64,000 bases of DNA, taken from assembly GCF_040675855.1 (NCBI RefSeq), contig NZ_JBEGIK010000001.1:1612001-1676000 (forward strand), written 5' to 3'. The notes under the pieces are model-generated. The model did no database searches. It had not been told where the DNA came from and saw only the letters and a list, made by a program, of their open reading frames with translations. The DNA is from Microbacterium sp. LWH3-1.2 (GTDB taxonomy: Bacteria > Actinomycetota > Actinomycetes > Actinomycetales > Microbacteriaceae). This document shows positions 16,387 to 25,055 of this stretch, piece by piece; position 1 is the stretch's first letter; each line of letters starts with the position of its first letter. The translations under genes and the position numbers were made by a program.

Positions 16387-18429
16387 ATGCCCCGCTCCTT
16401 CCACCGCACCCCCGCGCACACCTCCCGCTACGGCCGCTACGCCGGCGGCGACCCCCTCGCGCCTCCCGTCTCCATCCAGTCGGCGCTCGAGGCGATCGGC
16501 CGCGAGGTCATGGAGGGAACCTCCGCCGAGCGCGCGATGCGCGAGTACCTCCGCCGCGGCGACCGGAACCGCGCCGGTCTCGACGAGCTCGCCCGCCGCG
16601 TGCGCGAGCGCCGAGCCCAACTCACCCAACGCCACCGCCTCGACGGCACCCTCGAAGAGGTCCGTCGCCTCCTCGACCACGCGGTGCTCGAAGAGCGAAA
16701 GCACCTCGTCCGCGACGTCGATCTCGACGACGACACAAGAGCCTTCTCCGAGATGCGGCTCGAGAACCTCCCCACGAGCACCGCGGCGGCCGTCAACGAC
16801 CTCGCCGACTACGACTGGCGGAGCCCGACCGCGCGTGCCGACTACGACCGCATCCGCGAGCTGCTCGGCCGCGAGCTTCTGGATCAGCGCTTCGCCGGTA
16901 TGAAGAACGCGCTCGAGAACGCGACGGATGCCGACCGCCAGGCGATCCGCGACATGCTCAACGATCTCAACGACCTGCTCGAGAAGCGCCGGCTCGGCGA
17001 TGACACGCAGGAGGACTTCGACGAGTTCATGCGCACGCACGGGGATCAGTTCCCCGAGAATCCGCAGAACCTCGACGAGCTGCTCGACACTCTGGCCGAG
17101 CGCTCGGCGGCGGCGCAGCGCATGCTCAACTCCATGACCCCGCAGCAGCGCGACGAACTGCTGAGCCTTGCTGAGCAGGCATTCGGCTCGCCCGACCTCA
17201 TGCAGTCGCTCTCGCGTCTCGACGACAATCTGCGCTCCCTCCGGCCCGGCGAGGACTGGTCGGGTTCGGCATCCTTCTCCGGCGATCAGCCGACGGGTCT
17301 CGGCGAGGCGACCGGCATCATGCAGGACCTCTCCGATCTCGACTCGCTGACCGATCAGCTCGGCCAGATGTACCCGGGCGCGCGCATGGACGACATCGAC
17401 CTCGACGCACTCGAGCGGCTGATGGGCGAGGACGCCGCCGTCAGTGCCCGCACACTGCGCGAGCTGGAGCAGGAGCTGCGGGATACCGGGATGCTGCAGC
17501 GCGCGTCCGACGGACAGCTCAGGCTGACCCCGCGGGCGATGCGGCAGCTGGGGCGCGCGTTGCTGAGAGACATCGCGACGCGGCAGTCGGGTCGCTCGGG
17601 TCGTCGTGAGACCCGCAACGTGGGTGCCGCCGGCGATCCCACGGGTTCGACGCGCGAATGGGCCTTCGGCGACACCGAGCCGTGGGACATCCCGCGCACG
17701 GTGTCGAACGCGGTGCTGCGGACCGTGCTCGACGGGGGAGAGGTCTCAGGCGGCGTGCGGCTCGACACGCGCGATGTCGAGGTGGTCGAGACCGAGGAGC
17801 GCACGCAGGCCGCGGTCGCGCTGCTGGTGGACACGTCGTTCTCGATGGCGATGGACGGCCGCTGGGTGCCGATGAAGCGCACGGCGCTGGCGCTGCATCA
17901 CCTGATCTCGACGCGGTTCCGCGGCGACAGGCTGCAGCTGATCGCGTTCGCCCGTCACGCCGAGGTGATCGACATCGAGCAGCTCACCGCGAAGGACGCG
18001 GTGTGGGACAAGGGCACGAACCTGCAGCACGCGCTTCTGCTCGCGCAGCGGCACTTCCGCAAGAACCCGACGGCGCAGCCGGTGCTGCTGATCGTGACGG
18101 ACGGCGAGCCGACGTCGCACCTGCGCCCGGACGGGAGCGTGTTCTTCTCGTACCCGCCGGACCCGCGGACGGTCGCCGTGACGGTGCGCGAGCTCGACAA
18201 CGTGCAGCGACTCGGCGCGCAGACGACGTTCTTCCGGCTGGGGGAGGATCCGGGTCTGGCCCGGTTCATCGACGCGCTCGCGCGGCGCGCCGGCGGGCAC
18301 GTGGTGGCGCCGGAGCTGGACGACCTCGGGCGCGCGGTGGTCGACAGCTACCTCGGCGCGCGGCACACCGGGCGCGGGACGCCGGAGGACTTCGGCGACA
18401 TGCTCCACGGGCGGTCGTGGTGGTGGTGA
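16387..18429 (+). CDS. VWA domain protein, partner of the MoxR-type ATPase
   Basis: A 680-residue protein. The first ~460 residues are helical and charged, with coiled-coil-like stretches (RNRAGLDELARRVRERRAQL, LNDLNDLLEKRRLGDD). The C-terminal VWA domain has a MIDAS metal site DTSFSMAM (Asp482, Ser484, Ser486) and VTDGEPT as the second loop. This resembles Mg-chelatase D-like proteins paired with AAA+ ATPases. No signal peptide, so it acts in the cytosol. The ribosome site is weak and a repeat separates it from the ATPase. The very C-terminus is GRSWWW, a striking Trp tail. Confidence 0.88.
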   Translation: MPRSFHRTPAHTSRYGRYAGGDPLAPPVSIQSALEAIGREVMEGTSAERAMREYLRRGDRNRAGLDELARRVRERRAQLTQRHRLDGTLEEVRRLLDHAVLEERKHLVRDVDLDDDTRAFSEMRLENLPTSTAAAVNDLADYDWRSPTARADYDRIRELLGRELLDQRFAGMKNALENATDADRQAIRDMLNDLNDLLEKRRLGDDTQEDFDEFMRTHGDQFPENPQNLDELLDTLAERSAAAQRMLNSMTPQQRDELLSLAEQAFGSPDLMQSLSRLDDNLRSLRPGEDWSGSASFSGDQPTGLGEATGIMQDLSDLDSLTDQLGQMYPGARMDDIDLDALERLMGEDAAVSARTLRELEQELRDTGMLQRASDGQLRLTPRAMRQLGRALLRDIATRQSGRSGRRETRNVGAAGDPTGSTREWAFGDTEPWDIPRTVSNAVLRTVLDGGEVSGGVRLDTRDVEVVETEERTQAAVALLVDTSFSMAMDGRWVPMKRTALALHHLISTRFRGDRLQLIAFARHAEVIDIEQLTAKDAVWDKGTNLQHALLLAQRHFRKNPTAQPVLLIVTDGEPTSHLRPDGSVFFSYPPDPRTVAVTVRELDNVQRLGAQTTFFRLGEDPGLARFIDALARRAGGHVVAPELDDLGRAVVDSYLGARHTGRGTPEDFGDMLHGRSWWW

Positions 18430-18809
18430 GCGGACAACAGGTCGGAGAACACGCAGGCCGTCATGGTCGGACGATGACTCCGCTCCTGGTCGAGCTCGGA
18501 CCGGCCGCCGCGGTCTGAGCGCTCGTCGCGTCACGGCGCGGCGACCGAGCCCGCACGGCGACCTCCCACGACCCTCCCTGGCGCGGGAGTCTTGCGCTGA
18601 CCTTGCGCTTCTTGTGGAAGCGCTCCCGGGCTCGCACGATCCTTCGCACGATCTTGCGGTACCGCTGACGTTCGCTCGGCGGGACGTTGCGGTGGGGCCC
18701 GAAGACTGGGGTCGTGCTCGAGGAGCGATCGGAGATCTCACCGACCGCCCACCCGCACCTTTCGCTCCTCACCTGAACAAGCGGGCGCCGCCCGCGAAAG
18801 GACACTCCC
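18430..18809. other. 380-bp non-coding region before the SipW cluster
   Basis: No convincing gene was seen. The region contains short repeated units (CTTGCGCT/CTTGCGCTT at ~18592-18612, and CGCACGAT at ~18634 and 18647) and must hold the promoter of the exported-protein operon. The ribosome site AAAGGA lies 7 bases before the ATG at 18810. A frame at 18614-19141 is a shadow of the next gene. Confidence 0.5.
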
Positions 18810-19382
18810 ATGAAGAAGATCGTCAAGGCCTCCATCGCCACCACCGCCGGTGTCGTCCTGCTGCTCGGCGGCGCGGGCACCTTCGCCACCTGGAACTCGT
18901 CGGCGACGGCCGAGGGCGCATCCATCGTCTCGGGCAACCTGGTCGTCGAGGCGTCCCAGGAAGCCGGCACCTGGACGGCCAACGGGTCTGCCATCGACAT
19001 CGCGGACTACGCCATCGTCCCGGGCGACGTGCTCACCTACACGAAGACGATGAACGTCGGCGCCGAGGGCGACAGCCTGAGCGCGACGCTCGCCCTGACC
19101 GACTCGTCGATCGCGCCCGCGGACGCGACGAAGCCCGCTGACGTCGCCCTCGCGAGCTACCTCACCGACTCGGCGGTCCTCACGGCCTCGGGTGCCGGCA
19201 TCACCGGCACCGGCCCCACGTTCACCGTCACCCCGGCCGGCGACGTCGTCAGCCAGGACGTCACCGTCACGGTCACCATCGCCTTCCCGTACGGCGATGT
19301 CGTGGGCGGCAACAACGCCGCGATGAACGGTGCCGTCACGCTCGACGAGCTCACCGTCAGCCTCACGCAGAACACCAAGTAG
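18810..19382 (+). CDS. Camelysin/TasA-like exported protein with SipW-type signal peptide
   Basis: A 190-residue secreted protein. Its signal peptide (KKIVKASIATTAGVVLLLGGAG, then TFATWNSSATAEG) carries the G-TFA-W motif of the alternate, SipW-dependent signal type known from TasA and camelysin. The mature part is a Thr/Val-rich beta-sandwich (ADYAIVPGDVLTYTKTMNVG, VTVTVTIAFPYGDV). It heads an operon ending in a SipW-like peptidase that presumably cleaves it. In bacilli such proteins form biofilm fibres; a fibre or surface role here is inference. Confidence 0.8.
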   Translation: MKKIVKASIATTAGVVLLLGGAGTFATWNSSATAEGASIVSGNLVVEASQEAGTWTANGSAIDIADYAIVPGDVLTYTKTMNVGAEGDSLSATLALTDSSIAPADATKPADVALASYLTDSAVLTASGAGITGTGPTFTVTPAGDVVSQDVTVTVTIAFPYGDVVGGNNAAMNGAVTLDELTVSLTQNTK

Positions 19383-19390
19383 GCCCCGGG

Positions 19391-19415
19391 GGCCCGTCTC
19401 TGCCCGAGAGGCGGG
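19391..19415 (+). terminator. Hairpin between first and second exported-protein genes
   Basis: CCCG-TCTC (19393-19400) can pair with GAGA-(GG)-CGGG (19106+300 region, 19406-19415) with a small bulge. It sits 10 bases after the first gene's stop and could act as a partial terminator that makes the first, major product more abundant than the following ones. Weak evidence. Confidence 0.28.
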
Positions 19416-19456
19416 TCTCCGGTTCCACGTCCGTCAGACACCGGGAAGGAGCCGCG

Positions 19457-20053
19457 ATGAGCCGCCGCACTCGCCGCCACGCCGCACGGCGCGACGCTCG
19501 CCGTGCGGCGGCGCCCCGGCGCCTGCTGCTCGGCGCACTCGGCACGGCGGGCGCGATCGCGTTCGGCATCCTCGCCGGCGGCGGCACCTTCGCACTCTGG
19601 ACCGCGGCGGCACCCGCGGCTGCAGCGGTCACTCTGCAGGCGGGGTCGTCCGGCGTCACCGCCACGCCCCTCGACCTGTCGGCCACGGGCCTGTACCCGG
19701 GTCGCACGATCTACGCGGCGACCACGGTGCGCAACACCGGCACCACGCCGCTCGCTCTCACGATCGACCCGGTGACGAGTTCCACGGCGGCCACGCCGTT
19801 CACGAGCGCGGTGGCCGTCACCGTCGGCCAGGCCGCCTCGGCCGCAGACTGCACCGCGGGCCGCATCGCCGGCGGGGAGACCACCGGCGTCGGTGCCGCC
19901 GCGGCGTCGGACCTGCGCCTGACGCTCGCTCCCGGCGCATCGCAGCTGCTCTGCGTCGGCGTCGGCCTGCCGCTGACCGCGCCTGCCGCAGCGGCCGGGG
20001 GAGCGGCATCCGTTCTCACCATCACGATCTCGGGAACGCAGGTGCGCCCATGA
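19457..20053 (+). CDS. Second exported protein with SipW-type signal peptide
   Basis: A 198-residue protein. The Arg-rich N-terminus (SRRTRRHAARRDARR) precedes a hydrophobic core and GGGTFALWTAAAPA, the same G-TFA-W cleavage-region motif as the first protein. The mature part is a beta-rich domain with conserved YPGRTIYAATTVRNTGTTPLAL, similar to the spacing of camelysin-like folds, and two Cys (AADCTAG, QLLCVG) likely to pair. The ATG at 19457 has GAAGGAG upstream. It overlaps the next gene by ATGA. Probably a minor subunit or anchor of the same surface structure. Confidence 0.75.
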   Translation: MSRRTRRHAARRDARRAAAPRRLLLGALGTAGAIAFGILAGGGTFALWTAAAPAAAAVTLQAGSSGVTATPLDLSATGLYPGRTIYAATTVRNTGTTPLALTIDPVTSSTAATPFTSAVAVTVGQAASAADCTAGRIAGGETTGVGAAAASDLRLTLAPGASQLLCVGVGLPLTAPAAAAGGAASVLTITISGTQVRP

Positions 20054-20967
20054 TCCGCCGCCTGCTCGGCCCCATCGCCGCCCTCGTCACCCTCGCAGTG
20101 CTCGGCGGCGCGGGCGGCGCGGCCGCCGTGTGGATGGCGAGCGCGTCTGTGGCGGCATCCGTCTCGTCCACCACCGTCGCCACCACGGTGCAGCTCACGG
20201 GCGGGCTCGCCACGACCTACCGGGCAGGCTCCGGCACCCCGCCGGTCGCGGCGGGCGAGCTGACGATCGCCAACACCGGTGGGGCGCCGCTGTCGTACAC
20301 GCTCGCCACGCAGCTCGGCGCGGGCAGCAGCACCGCCCTCGCCGACAAGATCGCGCTGCGCCTGTGGACCGGCAGCGCCTGCGGCACCACCGCGCCGAGC
20401 ACGGCGGAGAGCACCACACTGGCCAACGCCGCTCCGGCCCTGCCGGCCGCGGCGCGCACGCTCGCGTCAGGGGCATCCGTGGTGGTGTGCGTCGCCACGG
20501 AGATCGACGCGCAGAGCGTCTCGTCGATGGCGGGGCAGACCGTGGCGGCGACATTCGGTGTGACCGGTGTCGTCGGCACGAGCTGGACCGTCACCGCCAC
20601 AACTGCCGCCTTCACCCAGTCGGTCTACGGTCTCGCCGCCGCCGGCGCCCCGACCTGCGTGCAGGCGCCGCCGCACGGGGTGCAACTGAGCTGGACCGCC
20701 CCCACGAACCGCGGCGCGGGCGCGACTCTGCAGTACCGCGTGGTCGACAAGGCGAACGTCGTCGTGAAGGAACTGACCTCCAGCGCCGCGACCCTCTCTG
20801 TGGTTCTGGGCGGTGTCGACATCGCGGCGGACGGCGTCCACGAGCTCCGCATCGTCGCCACCGAGATGACCGCGGCAGGCACCGTCTCGTCCGACAGCTC
20901 GACCCTCATGGTGCGGCGGACCGCCGTCGGCAACTCCAACATCAAGTACGAATGCGTGATGCCATGA
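20050..20967 (+). CDS. Third exported protein with SipW-type signal and Fn3-like C-terminus
   Basis: A 305-residue protein. The signal (MIRRLLGPIAALVTLAVLGG, then AGGAAAVWMASASVAA) again ends in a small-residue/aromatic W motif. Residues ~40-185 repeat the camelysin-like beta fold (LTIANTGGAPLSYTLATQLG). Residues ~195-300 look like a fibronectin type III or Ig-like domain (APPHGVQLSWTAP, TLQYRVVDK, HELRIVATEM). It starts at ATG 20050 inside the stop of the preceding gene. Its stop overlaps the peptidase start, so all three are translated as a unit. Perhaps the adhesive or tip component; inferred. Confidence 0.75.
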   Translation: MIRRLLGPIAALVTLAVLGGAGGAAAVWMASASVAASVSSTTVATTVQLTGGLATTYRAGSGTPPVAAGELTIANTGGAPLSYTLATQLGAGSSTALADKIALRLWTGSACGTTAPSTAESTTLANAAPALPAAARTLASGASVVVCVATEIDAQSVSSMAGQTVAATFGVTGVVGTSWTVTATTAAFTQSVYGLAAAGAPTCVQAPPHGVQLSWTAPTNRGAGATLQYRVVDKANVVVKELTSSAATLSVVLGGVDIAADGVHELRIVATEMTAAGTVSSDSSTLMVRRTAVGNSNIKYECVMP

Positions 20968-21635
20968 CCCTCTCCCCTCCCGTGTCGACGACCACCCTCC
21001 CGACGCGCGGCCCCGCCGGGCCGTCGTCGCGCAGAACCCGCCGCGCCGACGCCCGCCGTCGTGACGAGGGAAAGAGCCTGCTGCACTACCTCGCCGTCTC
21101 GCTCAGCGCGTCGATCCTGGTGCTGCTGCTCGCCGTGGCGGTCGCCGTGGTCGGCCTGCCCGTCGTCGTCGGCGGCAGCGCGATGACGGTGCTCACCCAG
21201 TCGATGGAGCCCGGCCTGCCGCACGGAACGCTCGTCGTCATCCGCCCGACGCCGGTGGACGAGATCCGGGTCGGGGACGTCGTCACGTATCAGATCAGCT
21301 CGGGCGAGGCGGCCGTCGTGAGTCACCGCGTGGTGTCGAAGACCTACGCGGACGGCGAGCTGACCTTCGTCACGAAGGGTGACAACAACGACTCGGTCGA
21401 TCCTGCGCCGGTGAAGCCCGTGCAGATCCGGGGCACGCTCTGGTACAGCCTGCCGCTGCTCGGCTGGGTGAACAACGTGCTCAACGGCTCGAATCGCGCC
21501 GTCGTGCTGGCGGTCGTCGCCGGCTCGCTCTTCCTCTACGCCGCGGTGTCGGTCGGCGGGGCGGTTCGCGATCGACGGAAGAAGACGGATGCTGCCGCCG
21601 CCGTCGCCCTCCGCAAGCAGGTTCGCGGCAGCTGA
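20964..21635 (+). CDS. sipW: SipW-like (ER-type) signal peptidase I
   Basis: A 223-residue membrane peptidase. The cytosolic Arg-rich N-terminus is followed by TM1 (~42-67). The nucleophile region TQSMEPGLPHGTLVVI contains the catalytic Ser. VVSHRVV carries the His that replaces the usual bacterial Lys, the mark of the SipW/ER subtype. GDNNDSVDP is the conserved box E. A C-terminal TM (~183-203) follows. Placed at the end of an operon of three proteins with SipW-type signals, it almost certainly processes them at the outer face of the membrane. Confidence 0.88.
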   Translation: MTLSPPVSTTTLPTRGPAGPSSRRTRRADARRRDEGKSLLHYLAVSLSASILVLLLAVAVAVVGLPVVVGGSAMTVLTQSMEPGLPHGTLVVIRPTPVDEIRVGDVVTYQISSGEAAVVSHRVVSKTYADGELTFVTKGDNNDSVDPAPVKPVQIRGTLWYSLPLLGWVNNVLNGSNRAVVLAVVAGSLFLYAAVSVGGAVRDRRKKTDAAAAVALRKQVRGS

Positions 21636-21660
21636 CGCAGGCTGTCGCTAGTCTGACCGC

Positions 21661-22557
21661 GTGAGCGCCAACGACGACAGCGGCATCGAGCAGGTGCGCG
21701 CGCTTCTCGGCTCGAAACCGCGGCCGGTGGGGTGGGCAGAGCGCCGGGCGCGGATCGTCGAGGTCGGGGGTGCCTGGCCCGTCGCCGACGACATCGTGTT
21801 CGAACAGACGGATGCCGGCGGCGTTCCCGCGGAGTGGTCCCGTGCTCCCGACGCTGACACGGCGCGTGCCCTCCTCTTCCTCCACGGCGGCGGGTACTGT
21901 TCCGGCTCGATCGCGAGTCACCGCACGATGGCGGCCGAGGCCGGCCGCGCGGCGGGCATCCGTGCACTCGCGCTGGAGTACCGGCTCGCGCCGGAGCATC
22001 CGTTCCCCGCCGCGCTCACCGACGCGCTCGCGGCGTGGGACTGGCTCACCGCGACGGGGATCGCACCGAACCACATCGTCGTCGGCGGCGACAGCGCCGG
22101 CGGAGGGCTCACCCTCGCGCTGTGGCAGGAACTGCGTCGCACCGGGCGGGAGGGTCCGGCGGGCCTGTGGCTGGTGTCGCCGTGGACCGACCTGACGATG
22201 TCGGGCGCTTCCGTCGACGACAACGACGCGATCGACCCGTTGCTGCACCGGTCGTACCTCGATGAGCTCGCCTCGGCGTATGTGGCGTCGGGGGTGACAC
22301 GCGATGACCCCCGCGTGTCGCCGCTCTTCGCGGATCTGACCGGCCTGCCGCCGGCGCTCGTCCAGGTGGGAGCCGACGAGACCCTGCTCGACGACTCCGT
22401 GCGCCTGGTGCGCGCAGCCGCGCGCGCCGAGGCGGATGTGCGCCTGCACGTACTGCCGCACATGATCCATGCCTTCCCGCTGTGGAACGCCGTGCTCCCT
22501 GCGGCGCGCGCCGCGCTCGCCGAGTTCGGCGACTTCGCCCGCCAGCACCTGGGGTGA
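21661..22557 (+). CDS. Alpha/beta hydrolase, hormone-sensitive-lipase type
   Basis: A 298-residue esterase/lipase. LFLHGGGYCSGS is the HGGG oxyanion-hole motif, GGDSAGGGL the nucleophile elbow, VQVGADETLLDD carries the acid, and PHMIHAFP the catalytic His, so all of the triad is present. No signal peptide. TAGTCT (21649-21654) ends 6 bases before the GTG at 21661, so the mRNA is probably leaderless and independent of the SipW operon. Members hydrolyse short-chain esters; the natural substrate is not evident. Confidence 0.88.
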   Translation: MSANDDSGIEQVRALLGSKPRPVGWAERRARIVEVGGAWPVADDIVFEQTDAGGVPAEWSRAPDADTARALLFLHGGGYCSGSIASHRTMAAEAGRAAGIRALALEYRLAPEHPFPAALTDALAAWDWLTATGIAPNHIVVGGDSAGGGLTLALWQELRRTGREGPAGLWLVSPWTDLTMSGASVDDNDAIDPLLHRSYLDELASAYVASGVTRDDPRVSPLFADLTGLPPALVQVGADETLLDDSVRLVRAAARAEADVRLHVLPHMIHAFPLWNAVLPAARAALAEFGDFARQHLG

Positions 22558-22773
22558 GGTGACGGCCGCGCTTGTCGGTCCGGCATCGGTGGACGGCCGC
22601 GCGTCGGGCTCTGCCGAGGAGGGGGTGGCACAAACGCCCTCGTCCTCCGATCATGGTGTCGATGGGCGCGACTGGGCGCGCTCCGGTTCTCGGTGCTCTC
22701 GCCGTTCGTCCGGCGGGTGCGGGTGAGTCGCCGCACGCGTGTCGGCCCACCTTTGCGGGAGAAAGGGTCACAG

Positions 22774-23487
22774 ATGAACGAGAACAGGTGTCGCCTGCCC
22801 GGCTCCGTCGTGATCGCGGCGTCGCTCCTCGCGCTGTCGGGGTGCTCGCTCATGATCCCCGCCGGGCCTCAGGCCAGCGAGGAGCGAGAGATCGGCGAGG
22901 TGTCGCACGTGGTGCTCGACACCTCCGGCGATCTCGTCGTGTCGGAGGGGGAGCCGGCACTCACTGTGCACGCGCCAGAAGGCGTGCTGGACCGCCTCAC
23001 ATCGGAGGTTGACGGCGACACGCTCGTGCTCGCGACCACGCCGGGCTTCACGATGGGGTTTCGCGAGGTGCGCTATGACCTGACCGTGCCCAGCCTCGAG
23101 TTGATCGAGCTGAACGGCTCGGGTGATGTCGACGCGACGGTCTCCGCAGACGGCACCGTGCGGGTCGACATCGACGGCTCGGGAGACGTCGACTGGTCGG
23201 GGCTGTCGGCCGGTCGCGTCGAGGTGCGCCTCGCGGGTTCGGGCGATGTCACCCTGGCCGGCTCGGCCGGAGAGCTCTCCGTCGATCTGGAGGGCAGCGG
23301 CAGCGTCGACGCCGAACAACTCGTGGCCGAGGACGCCGTCGTCACGCTCTCCGGATCGGGCGAGGTGGATGTCTCGGCGAACGTCAGCCTGTCGGTCGAT
23401 CTGTCGGGCAGCGGGCGGGTTACGTACTCCGGCGATCCGAGCACGGATGTGCGCGTGTCGGGATCGGGAGATGTCGTGCGGCGGTAG
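22774..23487 (+). CDS. Lipoprotein with GIN (DUF2807) beta-helix domain
   Basis: A 237-residue lipoprotein. The signal peptide ends in the lipobox LSGC (Cys at about residue 25). The mature part is a head-GIN domain with a regular motif: NGSGDVD, DGSGDVD, AGSGDVT, EGSGSVD, SGSGEVD, SGSGRVT and SGSGDVV, spaced about 18-20 residues, forming coils of a right-handed beta-helix. The start at 22774 has GGGAGAAAGGG upstream and avoids a non-homologous extension. Family members sit on the outer face of the membrane; a function in adhesion or sensing is not proven. Confidence 0.85.
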   Translation: MNENRCRLPGSVVIAASLLALSGCSLMIPAGPQASEEREIGEVSHVVLDTSGDLVVSEGEPALTVHAPEGVLDRLTSEVDGDTLVLATTPGFTMGFREVRYDLTVPSLELIELNGSGDVDATVSADGTVRVDIDGSGDVDWSGLSAGRVEVRLAGSGDVTLAGSAGELSVDLEGSGSVDAEQLVAEDAVVTLSGSGEVDVSANVSLSVDLSGSGRVTYSGDPSTDVRVSGSGDVVRR

Positions 23488-23752
23488 ACCGGGGCCGAGT
23501 CGACGCGTCGGCGGGAGCCGAAACACGGGCGGGGATAATCAGCCATTCTCGCGGTTCGCAGTATTTGCGCGGAAGTGGGCGTGCAAGCCTGTGATCTCGC
23601 CTATTCGTGTGGCTTCGGTCGGTCCAGGCTCCGTCGGTCTCCATCAGGAGGGAAGTCCGCAGACGCCGGCGCTTATGTCCAAATCGTGTCCACGTTCAAC
23701 CGCCGCCGACGGGCGGAATCGACCCAGTCTCGCAGGGCACTTTCACTGGTAT

Positions 23753-24127
23753 CTAGCCTGCGGCATCCATGTTCTTGGTGACCACGTCGATGGTCTGCTG
23801 GAATTGCTCGGTGGGGCTGAACTCCACGACCTCGGTTCCGGCGTATAGCACCGGCGTGTGACCGGGTGCGACATAGTATGCATCGCCGGCGACGAACGTC
23901 TCCTCCCCGTCGGCGGTCTTGAACGTGACCTTGCCGGCAAGGACATAGCCCCAGTGGGCAGCCTGGCATCGGTTGTCTGGAAGGCCGGCAAAGTAGGGAC
24001 TCAGGTCGGCGTCTGCGGTGTACTTCTCGAATGCGACGGTGTAGCCCCCGTCGAGGTGGTCGAGGTGGCCCTCGTAACCCTCGACCTCGACCGTTTCCGC
24101 TGCGCTGTTCTTCGATGACTTGGGCAT
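23753..24127 (-). CDS. Cupin-like small protein
   Basis: A 124-residue single-domain protein. AHWGYVLAGKVTFKTADGEETFVAGDAYYVAPGHTPV is the two-motif cupin core, with only some of the usual His/Glu metal ligands visible. It is the last gene of a four-gene minus-strand run headed by a LuxR regulator. The ATG has AGGAAGA as ribosome site. Cupins of this size bind small ligands or metals; the exact role here is unknown. Confidence 0.75.
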   Translation of the reverse strand: MPKSSKNSAAETVEVEGYEGHLDHLDGGYTVAFEKYTADADLSPYFAGLPDNRCQAAHWGYVLAGKVTFKTADGEETFVAGDAYYVAPGHTPVLYAGTEVVEFSPTEQFQQTIDVVTKNMDAAG

Positions 24128-24158
24128 TCTTCCTGTCCTTCCCTGTGATGGCGTGTGG

Positions 24159-24572
24159 CTATGCGGGCGCGGCCGTCGGCAATGCGCCGATCTGGTTCAT
24201 GAGGGTGAAGAGGTCGCAGGCCTGCGTGATCTCCACGATGTGCCCGTCCCGCACCCGGAACAGATCCCAGGCCATGAACCTCACTCGACGCCCCGTGCCC
24301 GATACCCCCGCGTACGATCCCTGGTGGGCTCCCTCGTAGGTGACCCAGGTGCTGACGAGGTCGCCGTCTTGGAGGACGTGCCGGGGAGTCGCCCGCAGAC
24401 CCGGGAAGGCTTCGAGCAGGCTCCCGATTGCCCGCTTCACCTCGGTGAGGTCTGCGCCGGCACCGGCATGGCCCTTGATGTCGGCGGCGCAGACCTCGTC
24501 GAGTCGCTCGAGCGCTCCCTCGTTGAGGATGTCGTAGAACCGCTGAGCGACCGTCTTCGGATCCGCGTTCAC
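24159..24572 (-). CDS. SnoaL-like/NTF2-fold protein
   Basis: A 137-residue NTF2-fold protein: AQRFYDILNEGALERLDEVC, GLRATPRHVLQDGDLVSTWVTYEG, and FMAWDLFRVRDGHIVEIT are the SnoaL-like polyketide cyclase/ester-hydrolase profile. The GTG start at 24572 overlaps the stop of the SRPBCC gene (GTGA), so these two are coupled. AGGAGAAGG lies upstream. Family members act on small organic substrates or have no known function. The context with SRPBCC and cupin neighbours suggests an ill-defined small-molecule pathway. Confidence 0.82.
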   Translation of the reverse strand: MNADPKTVAQRFYDILNEGALERLDEVCAADIKGHAGAGADLTEVKRAIGSLLEAFPGLRATPRHVLQDGDLVSTWVTYEGAHQGSYAGVSGTGRRVRFMAWDLFRVRDGHIVEITQACDLFTLMNQIGALPTAAPA

Positions 24573-25033
24573 GACTTCGCCCCCTTCTCCTCGCTGTGCA
24601 GGGCGGTGTCCTGCGACTCGAGGATCTCCTTCGCCTTCTGGAACTGGGCGGCGTCGACCCGCCGTGCTTCCGCGGCGACCAGGGGCCACAGCATCCGCCG
24701 GATTCCCATCAGCCTCAGCTCGGTGTCGCAGGTGAAGCGGGTTCCCTCCGGGTCACGGCCGAAGGTGAAGTCGGCGATTGCGGGATACGGCGCACCGTAT
24801 TCGAGAACCACGCGGTGCGGGCGTTCGTACGCCGTCACCGTCCATGGCCACGAGAACTCCGTCTTGCCTCGACGTCTGGTCTCCACGCCGGTGGCGCCGA
24901 GCCGCAGGTCGCCGTCGTAGGTGATGTCGACGAGCTCGGCGGCCCATTGCGTCGTATTCCTCAGATCGGTGATGTAGTCGAAGGTCGCCTCCTGGGTCCT
25001 CCGGATCACGATGGATGTCTTGATGTGCACCAT
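24569..25033 (-). CDS. SRPBCC family (polyketide cyclase/START-like) protein
   Basis: A 154-residue helix-grip protein. IKTSIVIRRTQEATFDYITDL is the N-terminal strand/helix of SRPBCC domains, followed by GVETRRRGKTEFSWPWTVTAYERPHRV and a long C-terminal helix. Such proteins hold hydrophobic ligands in a deep pocket. It lies 22 bp after the LuxR regulator gene on the same strand with a good GGAAGGAG site, and its stop overlaps the SnoaL gene. Ligand unknown. Confidence 0.82.
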   Translation of the reverse strand: MVHIKTSIVIRRTQEATFDYITDLRNTTQWAAELVDITYDGDLRLGATGVETRRRGKTEFSWPWTVTAYERPHRVVLEYGAPYPAIADFTFGRDPEGTRFTCDTELRLMGIRRMLWPLVAAEARRVDAAQFQKAKEILESQDTALHSEEKGAKS

Positions 25034-25055
25034 GGCCCCTGCTCCTTCCGTCCTC

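Noticed and set aside
14848..17040. 730-codon minus-strand open frame over the MoxR ATPase and VWA genes
   Set aside because: High-GC shadow of real genes: His/Arg/Glu-rich, no domain, no ribosome site, opposite to two genes with complete motifs.
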